This document shows, piece by piece, positions 1 through 5,171 of a stretch of DNA of 5,171 bases. A model generated the notes under the pieces. That model saw only the letters and a list, made by a program, of their open reading frames with translations. It made no database searches and was not told where the DNA came from. Position numbers and translations under genes: made by a program. The stretch's first letter is position 1. Each line of letters opens with the position of its first letter. Where the stretch lies: positions 1 through 5,171 of the forward strand of contig DAIDJT010000193.1 of NCBI GenBank assembly GCA_027451265.1. Reading direction: 5' to 3'. This DNA is from Bacteroidales bacterium (lineage in GTDB: Bacteria; Bacteroidota; Bacteroidia; Bacteroidales; VadinHA17).

Positions 1-1189
1 GTGCCGAAGCCTGGTCACCAGAGTTTGCCATGGCGAGTACGCTGAAATCTATACCTGACCTGACAAGGGCAATAAGGCTGTCAGCCTCTTTTCTTGCCTG
101 TGCCAGGGTTCTCCCTGCGTTTGGTGACAGAAGTATATGTGCAGCCCTTACTGAATCGGGGCGCTCTGCTATGTTAATTATGCGGGCAAGCTTGTAGCTG
201 CCATCCTCGAGGTATGGACCGGCTACAGCAGCCTTGTCACCCGAAACGGCCAGCTGACGGAGGCTTTCTGGAAGTTCATCAAGAGTCTTGTAAAAGCCTG
301 TGTGACGGGTGTCTGCCGTAAGGTTGATATATTGGACAGGATCAGTGGCAGCCGCAAAATTCTCCTTCTCATTGATCGCCCAGTTCTCAGCCTCTTTCAT
401 GTCTGACTCTGACGGCGCAATCTCAAACGTGATATATTCCATGTCCCTTGAGGCACCGCGCTTGAAGTTGTCCTTATGCTTGTCATAATAACTCCGGATC
501 TCGTCAGAGGTGACCTTTACAAGGCTGTCCGGAATGGCTGCATAGTTGCGGACCATATAACTGAAACTGACGGTATTTGTGTTGAGATTGTTCTCAAATT
601 CCGACTGTTTGCCGGTGACATAGAGTCCTTTTGACATAAGGTTTACCAGCTTGGTATTGAGCCTGTCATTAATTATCTGATCCTCGAAGAAGAGCCAGTA
701 TTTCTTGGTTGCGTCATCAGTTTCCGTTGCCTTAAGGAAATTAACCAGGAATGACTGATTGAAAGTGCCCGTATTTGGATCAGTAAAAAGCTGTTTTACA
801 ATGGGATGCGGGTCATCGCCAAAGACAAGCATTTCAACTTCGTCAGGACTGACGCCAAGGCCTACCTGCTTGTAGGTCTTTCCCATCAGCTTCTCGGAAA
901 GTATCTGCTGCCAGACTTGTTCCCTGAGGCTCTGCATCATCTCATCATTCACTTCCGTCGACCCTGACATCTTGTAGATATCCACAAGATCCTGCACCCG
1001 GGCCTCGAAGTCCTGGTATGATACACTCTCCCCGTCAATCAGGGCAAGCTGATAATATTTGTTTGCCTTGCGGCGCTGGGAAGTATTGCTTCCGAAAAAA
1101 TCACTCACGACAAAGAGAAGCAGTGAAACCCCTATCACAATTGCCAGCAGCGGTCCTGCCTTCTCTCTCAGGTTCTGAAGTATTGCCAT
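1..1189 (-). CDS. ppiD: PpiD-like membrane-anchored peptidyl-prolyl cis-trans isomerase (SurA N-terminal domain), 3' end cut by window edge
   Basis: Reading leftward from the ATG at 1189-1187, the frame stays open for 396 codons and runs off the window. The start (MAILQNLREKAGPLL) leads into one hydrophobic segment at about residues 13-32, followed by an acidic and polar region. This is the single N-terminal anchor seen in PpiD proteins, which place a folding domain on the periplasmic face of the inner membrane. Residues of roughly 35-340 fit the SurA/PpiD chaperone region. A parvulin (PpiC-type) domain begins at about residue 348 with the signature RAAHILLSP (His351). It continues to a DFSVLAMANSGDQASA stretch before the edge. 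Bacteroidota homologues are usually about 700 residues, so around 300 are missing. Inferred role: folding of exported and outer-membrane proteins. No strong Shine-Dalgarno precedes the ATG, as is common in this phylum. It is divergent from the formate dehydrogenase genes, with no evident functional link. Confidence 0.9.
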   Translation of the reverse strand, partial: MAILQNLREKAGPLLAIVIGVSLLLFVVSDFFGSNTSQRRKANKYYQLALIDGESVSYQDFEARVQDLVDIYKMSGSTEVNDEMMQSLREQVWQQILSEKLMGKTYKQVGLGVSPDEVEMLVFGDDPHPIVKQLFTDPNTGTFNQSFLVNFLKATETDDATKKYWLFFEDQIINDRLNTKLVNLMSKGLYVTGKQSEFENNLNTNTVSFSYMVRNYAAIPDSLVKVTSDEIRSYYDKHKDNFKRGASRDMEYITFEIAPSESDMKEAENWAINEKENFAAATDPVQYINLTADTRHTGFYKTLDELPESLRQLAVSGDKAAVAGPYLEDGSYKLARIINIAERPDSVRAAHILLSPNAGRTLAQARKEADSLIALVRSGIDFSVLAMANSGDQASA

Positions 1190-1237
1190 CTGAATACTAA
1201 TTAAATAATGAATTTGCCTCTTGAAAAATACAGGCGA

Positions 1238-1266
1238 CAAATATAACAAAATTCACTTAAACAAAA
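1238..1266 (-). promoter_or_regulatory. Candidate Bacteroidota-type promoter for ppiD
   Basis: On the minus strand, TATATTTG (1245-1238) matches the Bacteroidota -7 consensus TAnnTTTG exactly. A TTTTG (1266-1262) lies 16 bp upstream and could be the -33 element (consensus TTTG/TTG). The spacing is a few bases shorter than the usual 19-20. The predicted transcript would carry a leader of about 40-45 nt before the ppiD ATG. The assignment rests on the consensus match and position only. Confidence 0.5.
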
Positions 1267-1300
1267 GGATGCACCATATTCTCATTTAATTTAAGTTCCG

Positions 1301-1326
1301 GGAAATATGATAATTCTCATATTTCC
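1301..1326. repeat. 26-bp inverted repeat (candidate operator) in the divergent intergenic region
   Basis: GGAAATATGA (1301-1310) and TCATATTTCC (1317-1326) are perfect reverse complements separated by TAATTC. The central AATT is itself palindromic, so only one base pair of the 26-bp dyad fails to match. It lies 51 bp upstream of the diaphorase start and about 35 bp upstream of the leftward -33 candidate. No T-tract follows and the flanking genes diverge, so a terminator is unlikely. A dimeric regulator's binding site is the simplest reading; the regulator is not identifiable from the window. Confidence 0.5.
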
Positions 1327-1355
1327 TTCATATCGCACAGTTAGTAAATATCTTG
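1322..1355 (+). promoter_or_regulatory. Weak candidate promoter for the formate dehydrogenase operon
   Basis: TATCTTG (1349-1355) resembles the Bacteroidota TAnnTTTG -7 element but lacks one T. The best -33 counterpart about 20 bp upstream is only a TTTCC/TTC stretch at 1322-1329. If real, the -33 region abuts or overlaps the right arm of the inverted repeat ending at 1326. That would suit repression, or activation of an intrinsically weak promoter. This is low-confidence and based on position and partial consensus only. Confidence 0.2.
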
Positions 1356-1376
1356 TAAGGGCAAAACGGTAAAACT

Positions 1377-3005
1377 ATGTCAAGGAACCTCAGGGGACTT
1401 TCTTCAAGGAGAGGTCTTACAGACAGCCTGTACGGGAGTATCGCGGGCGCCACCGGCTATGATGAACGCTTACGCGATGAGGAGCTTAAGGCAATTGCCG
1501 GCGGGTTTATGACCGGGCATGCAGCGGTGCTTGGTGCAAGCACTTTTTATGATTTCCTGCAACCGGCCCATTACGGGAAAAAGGTATACATGTGCGACGG
1601 TACTGCCTGTCTTACCTCCGGTGGCAGTGACAGGGTAAGAAGAAGCCTTCATGAGAAATTCAAGCCCGGGGAGATTGGAGTAATGACCTGTCTGGGTCAC
1701 TGCCACTCGAACAATGCCTTCCTGGTCAACGGGGAGATCAGACTGTGTGGCAGTGAAACCCGTCCGTCAGCCATGATGGTTAGCTCCAATGCCGAAATGC
1801 CGCCACTGCTTACCCCGGTTGGTGACATAAGGGATTACTATTCTCTTGCAGGGAATTGGGCCGGAAAGAATGATGATGCCCTGAAGGAACTGGAAGCCTC
1901 AGGTCTCCGGGGACGCGGAGGGGCAGGATTCCCGTTCCATGTCAAGGTGCGCTCATCGCGCGATGCCGCGGCTGACAGAAAGTATGTAGTCTGTAATGGC
2001 GATGAGGGTGACCCGGGCGCCTTTTCAGACAAATGGCTGCTGGAGGAGCGCCCCCACACCGTGCTGTTCGGAATGATGATGACGGGTATCATTACGGGAG
2101 CTGATACCGGCGTGGTATATATCAGGGGAGAATACCCGCTTGCCGTACGCCGGGTCCGTGAGGCTGTCAGGCACCTTGAGGAGACGGGCATTGCAACAGG
2201 AAAGGAAGGTGACCCCGTAACCCGTTTCCGGTTCCACATCGTGGAAGGATCGGGAGCATATATATGTGGTGAGGAGACATCCCTGCTCAACTCACTCGAA
2301 GGGTTGAGGCCGGAGGTTCGCACCCGCCCACCATTCCCCGCAGTATACGGCCTCTTCGGAAGGCCGACGGTGCTCAGTAACGTTGAGACGTTTGCAAATA
2401 TTCACTTTATTCTGGAGGAAGGCGGCGCAACCTGGGCAGGCATGGGAACAGAGAAATCACCCGGGACAAAACTCGTCTCCCTCGACGGAGCCTTTAACAA
2501 GCCGGGCCTCCTGGAGGTTAAGATGGGTACCCCGCTAAGGGCGGTCATAGATGAGCTTGGAGGAGGTACCCGCTACCCTGTCAAAGCCTTCCAGGTGGGA
2601 GGGCCGCTGGGAGGACTTGTACCGGTATCGCGGATTGATGACCTGACACTCGATTTTGAGTCGTTCGCCCGTGAGGGCTTTCTCCTCGGACACGCAGGAA
2701 TTGTTTCAGTACCGGAAGATTTCCCGGTAATAAGACTGCTTGAGCATCTCTTTGAATTCACCAGGAAGGAGTCATGCGGGAAGTGCTTTCCGTGCAGGCT
2801 GGGCTCAGCGCGGGGTTATGAGCTGCTCTCCGGTGCAACCGGAAAGAATGAAAAGATTGACCGGCAGCTTTTTGACGATCTGCTTGAAACGATGCAGCTC
2901 GGTTCACTGTGCGCACTGGGAGGAGGGTTGCCGCTGCCGGTGAAGAATGCACTGCAGTATTTCGGCGAAGAACTTAATGATTACTTCACCTCAGGGGAGG
3001 CATGA
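1377..3005 (+). CDS. fdsB: Fused NuoE/NuoF-like NAD(H) diaphorase subunit of formate dehydrogenase (FdsB type, beta)
   Basis: This 542-residue protein should pass electrons between the formate dehydrogenase alpha subunit and NAD(H) in the cytoplasm. Residues of about 1-125 form a shortened NuoE-like part: a small helical remnant (ASTFYDF motif near 54-60), then a thioredoxin-fold [2Fe-2S] domain with Cys73-x4-Cys78 and Cys105-x3-Cys109. Residues of about 145-460 are the NuoF FMN/NADH domain, with GRGGAGFP (179-186), NGDEGDPG (207-214) and GAYICGEET (293-301). The C-terminal N3-type [4Fe-4S] ligands are Cys467, Cys470, Cys473 and Cys512. The PCRLGSARG segment after the third ligand resembles FdsB more than complex I NuoF. 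There is no C-terminal 2[4Fe-4S] extension of the kind in bifurcating HydB. An in-frame TAA at 1356-1358 and the absence of another start codon support the ATG at 1377; its ribosome site is weak. A separate NuoF or hydrogenase diaphorase is the alternative, but the neighbour argues for formate dehydrogenase. Confidence 0.88.
   Translation: MSRNLRGLSSRRGLTDSLYGSIAGATGYDERLRDEELKAIAGGFMTGHAAVLGASTFYDFLQPAHYGKKVYMCDGTACLTSGGSDRVRRSLHEKFKPGEIGVMTCLGHCHSNNAFLVNGEIRLCGSETRPSAMMVSSNAEMPPLLTPVGDIRDYYSLAGNWAGKNDDALKELEASGLRGRGGAGFPFHVKVRSSRDAAADRKYVVCNGDEGDPGAFSDKWLLEERPHTVLFGMMMTGIITGADTGVVYIRGEYPLAVRRVREAVRHLEETGIATGKEGDPVTRFRFHIVEGSGAYICGEETSLLNSLEGLRPEVRTRPPFPAVYGLFGRPTVLSNVETFANIHFILEEGGATWAGMGTEKSPGTKLVSLDGAFNKPGLLEVKMGTPLRAVIDELGGGTRYPVKAFQVGGPLGGLVPVSRIDDLTLDFESFAREGFLLGHAGIVSVPEDFPVIRLLEHLFEFTRKESCGKCFPCRLGSARGYELLSGATGKNEKIDRQLFDDLLETMQLGSLCALGGGLPLPVKNALQYFGEELNDYFTSGEA
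2994..3000 (+). promoter_or_regulatory. Ribosome binding site deciding the alpha-subunit start
   Basis: GGGGAGG lies 7 nt before the ATG at 3008 but only 1 nt before the ATG at 3002. The spacing favours 3008 as the start. The site sits inside the last codons of the beta-subunit gene, so the two genes are probably translationally coupled. Confidence 0.6.
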
Positions 3006-3007
3006 TC

Positions 3008-5171
3008 ATGGACAAGACCTCATTTATAGACAATAAGCCGTTTGACATTGAGCCCGGGGAGACCATCCTTCAGTTTGTCCGCAGAAACATGGGCAGGGAG
3101 GTGATACCCACCCTCTGCCAGGCTGACAACCTTGAGAACTACGGCTCATGCCGGATCTGTTCCGTTGAGGTGGCCTTAAAGGAGGGTGGTCCTGGGAGGG
3201 TGATGGCATCCTGTCATACGCCAGTGGCACCGGGATACTACATCTATCCCTCCACGGAGAAGATTAAGAGGCTGCGCAAAAACATCCTTGAGCTGGTGCT
3301 TTCAGAATACCCGCAGGAAAGGCTTGTTCCTGAGCCGGACATGCTGCCCACGGAGTTCCAGTCGGTGGTGGCCGCTGCCGGAAGCCCGGAGGTGCGGTAC
3401 AGGCGCAAGGTGACCATTCATGAGAAGGACATGACCCGTCCGTATGTATGGTCTGATCTGACCGAGTGCATCAAATGCTACCGGTGCGTGAGGGCATGTG
3501 ATGAGCTGCAGGCCGAGCATGTGCTGGGGATACGGGGCAGGGGCGACGGAAGCACAATCATCAAGGGTTTTGACCAGTCGTTCCGTGACTCTCCGTGCGT
3601 ATCATGCGGTGCATGCGTGCAGACATGTCCCACGAACGCAATTCATGACCGGTACTCGGTCAAAACGCTTAAGGCTGACCGTACGGTACGGACAACATGC
3701 ACTTACTGCGGTGTGGGCTGCAACCTTGACGTGAAGGTCATTGACGGGCAGGTACGCGGCATACAGGCTCCGCTCGACTCGGTAACCAACAGGGGTCATA
3801 CCTGTGTCAAGGGAAGGTATGCCTTTGAGTTCTACAACCATCCTGAAAGACTCCGCTCACCAATGGTGAGAAAGGACGGGAAGCTGACAGAAGTGTCATG
3901 GGATGAAGCCTATGATTATACTGTGAAAAGGTTCCGGGAGATAAAGGAAAAATACGGACCCGACTCCCTGGCCGGAATCTCTTCGGCCAGGTGCACAAAT
4001 GAGGAAAACTACCTGATGCAGAAATTCTTCAGGATAGTGATTGGCACAAACAATATCGACGGATGTGCAAGGGTCTGCCATGCCCCTACGGCTATGGGAA
4101 TGCAGTGGGCTTACGGTACCGGGGCCGCAACCAATTCAGTTGATGAAATTTACAAGACCGGGTGCATCCTTATCATTGGCGCAAACCCTTCATCTGCACA
4201 CCCTGTGACCGGTGCACGCCTCCGGTCGGTAGTCGAGACGGGTACGCCGCTTATCGTCATCGACCCGCTTAAAATTGAAATTGCCAGGCTGGCAAAGCAC
4301 CATCTGCAGATAAATCCCGGAACCAACGTTGCTGTCCTGAATCTCTTCGCCAGGTACCTGCTTACCGAGGGATTAATTGACAAGAGGTTTATTGAGAAGA
4401 GGACCGAAGGGTGGGAGGAGTTCAGGCGATACCTTGAGAACCTTGACGTTGATGAGCTTGAGCGGATCTGCGGCGTTGACCGTGAAAAGGTAAGGCTTGC
4501 TGCAATTGAGTATGGTTCGGCGAAGTCAGCCATGGAATTTCATGGGCTGGGGGTCACCGAGCACTGGCAGGCGACGAAGGCGATAACGCTGATCTCGAAC
4601 ATTGCCATGATGACTGGCAACATCGGTCGGGAGGGCTCAGGTGTAAACCCCCTGCGCGGGCAGAACAACGTGCAGGGTGCGGCTGACATGGGAATACAGC
4701 CCCACCAGGGAGCAGGGTATCTTGATGTGACCAACCCTGAAAACATTGCCCTGTATAATGCCTATTATGGTGCAGAGCATCCTTCGGTGCCGGGCTACCG
4801 CATCCCGGAGATGTTTGCGGCGGCAGGCAGGGGCGACCTTAAGGCGCTTTGGATAATGGGGGAGGACATACTTCAGACTGACCCAAACACCTGCCATGTG
4901 AAGAGTTCTCTGCAGGGCCTCGATCTTCTGGTGGTGCAGGAACTTTTTATGACAGAGACTGCCCGGATAGCCGACGTGATCTTCCCTGCATCATCCTTCC
5001 TTGAGAAGGAGGGGACATTCACCAACGGCGAGCGGCGTATACAGAAAGTACAGGTGGCGGTGCAGCCTCTTGCAGGAACGAAACCCGACGGGCAGATTGT
5101 TGTAGACATGATGAACCGGATGGGTTATTCGCAACAGGGCTACTCCGCTGATACAATACTCAGGGAGATAG
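3008..5171 (+). CDS. fdsA: NAD-linked formate dehydrogenase alpha subunit, Mo/W-bis-MGD, Cys type (3' end cut by window edge)
   Basis: The catalytic subunit (also annotated fdhF/fdhA) interconverts formate and CO2. The frame is open for 721 codons to the edge; relatives are about 900 residues, so the C-terminal molybdopterin dinucleotide-binding domain is missing. Domains, numbered from 3008: a plant-ferredoxin-like [2Fe-2S] domain (Cys37, 48, 51, 69); a degenerate His/Cys-cluster region (about 95-120) with no ligands; a two-[4Fe-4S] domain (Cys154/157/160/164 and Cys197/200/203/207); a [4Fe-4S] next to the cofactor (Cys231/234/238/266) followed by Lys268; and the molybdopterin oxidoreductase fold. 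The active site is clear: Cys357-His358 within ARVCHAPT, encoded by TGC and so not selenocysteine, and Arg550 in LRGQNNVQG. These match the Sec140-His141-Arg333 triad of E. coli FdhF. GTGAATNS follows the active site, as in other formate dehydrogenases. The ATG at 3002, overlapping the upstream TGA, would add two residues. It starts 2 nt after fdsB, an operon arrangement. Confidence 0.92.
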   Translation, partial: MDKTSFIDNKPFDIEPGETILQFVRRNMGREVIPTLCQADNLENYGSCRICSVEVALKEGGPGRVMASCHTPVAPGYYIYPSTEKIKRLRKNILELVLSEYPQERLVPEPDMLPTEFQSVVAAAGSPEVRYRRKVTIHEKDMTRPYVWSDLTECIKCYRCVRACDELQAEHVLGIRGRGDGSTIIKGFDQSFRDSPCVSCGACVQTCPTNAIHDRYSVKTLKADRTVRTTCTYCGVGCNLDVKVIDGQVRGIQAPLDSVTNRGHTCVKGRYAFEFYNHPERLRSPMVRKDGKLTEVSWDEAYDYTVKRFREIKEKYGPDSLAGISSARCTNEENYLMQKFFRIVIGTNNIDGCARVCHAPTAMGMQWAYGTGAATNSVDEIYKTGCILIIGANPSSAHPVTGARLRSVVETGTPLIVIDPLKIEIARLAKHHLQINPGTNVAVLNLFARYLLTEGLIDKRFIEKRTEGWEEFRRYLENLDVDELERICGVDREKVRLAAIEYGSAKSAMEFHGLGVTEHWQATKAITLISNIAMMTGNIGREGSGVNPLRGQNNVQGAADMGIQPHQGAGYLDVTNPENIALYNAYYGAEHPSVPGYRIPEMFAAAGRGDLKALWIMGEDILQTDPNTCHVKSSLQGLDLLVVQELFMTETARIADVIFPASSFLEKEGTFTNGERRIQKVQVAVQPLAGTKPDGQIVVDMMNRMGYSQQGYSADTILREI

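Noticed and set aside
1018..1200. Short plus-strand open frame opposite the ppiD start
   Set aside because: It is antisense to the membrane-anchor region of ppiD and shows no recognisable domain or ribosome binding site.
1246..1267. Rex (NADH-sensing) operator near GTGAATTTTG on the minus strand
   Set aside because: Only one half of the TTGTGAA-N4-TTCACAA consensus is approximated; the other half-site is absent.
1301..1326. Fur box within the palindrome
   Set aside because: TGATAAT at 1308-1314 matches one Fur half, but the opposite half does not, and the real dyad is centred elsewhere with different arms.
1301..1326. Intrinsic terminator
   Set aside because: The stem is AT-rich, no T-run follows on either strand, and both flanking genes are transcribed away from it.
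1838..2323. Long open frame (161 codons) on the minus strand opposite the beta-subunit gene
   Set aside because: It lies wholly antisense to a gene with intact cofactor motifs. Its translation is rich in Ser, Pro and Arg with no recognisable domain, as expected of a shadow frame.
3003..3005. TGA between the two rightward genes read as selenocysteine, or a frameshifted fusion
   Set aside because: The beta protein ends at the normal length after the final cluster ligand, and a ribosome binding site with its own start codon follows. The stop is genuine.
1377..5171. Complex I nuoE-nuoF-nuoG genes
   Set aside because: The second protein has a full formate dehydrogenase active site (Cys-His, LRGQNNVQG Arg), which respiratory NuoG lacks. 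The PCRLGSARG region of the first is closer to FdsB.

Overview
The window looks like chromosomal DNA of a Bacteroidota member (inference). The leftward gene has the N-terminus typical of the long PpiD-like folding proteins of that phylum, and it is preceded by a -7 element matching the phylum's TAnnTTTG promoter consensus. The genes are of moderate GC content and the intergenic region is clearly AT-rich. No mobile elements, RNA genes or CRISPR repeats were seen.

Layout: positions 1-1189 (minus strand) hold the first 396 codons of a membrane-anchored peptidyl-prolyl isomerase (PpiD type), cut by the left edge inside its parvulin domain. Positions 1190-1376 are a divergent intergenic region with a good leftward promoter candidate, a weak rightward one, and a conspicuous 26-bp inverted repeat. 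Positions 1377-3005 (plus) encode a fused NuoE/NuoF-like diaphorase subunit. Positions 3008-5171 (plus) encode most of a molybdenum/tungsten formate dehydrogenase catalytic subunit with a NuoG-like iron-sulfur N-terminus, cut by the right edge.

The two rightward genes are translationally linked and most likely form a soluble NAD-linked formate dehydrogenase of the FdsBA kind. Formate would be oxidised (or CO2 reduced) at the bis-MGD site of the alpha subunit. Electrons would pass through its [4Fe-4S] and [2Fe-2S] clusters to the beta subunit's [4Fe-4S] cluster and FMN, where NAD+ is reduced. The NuoE-type [2Fe-2S] domain, a separate FdsG protein in the classical enzyme, is fused to the beta subunit here. 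The alpha subunit has lost all four ligands of the His/Cys [4Fe-4S] cluster (N5 type) usually found between its [2Fe-2S] domain and its two-cluster domain. The window is otherwise ordinary metabolic and housekeeping DNA. The cluster loss and the palindrome are the points most worth following; I see no clear sign of a wholly new system.
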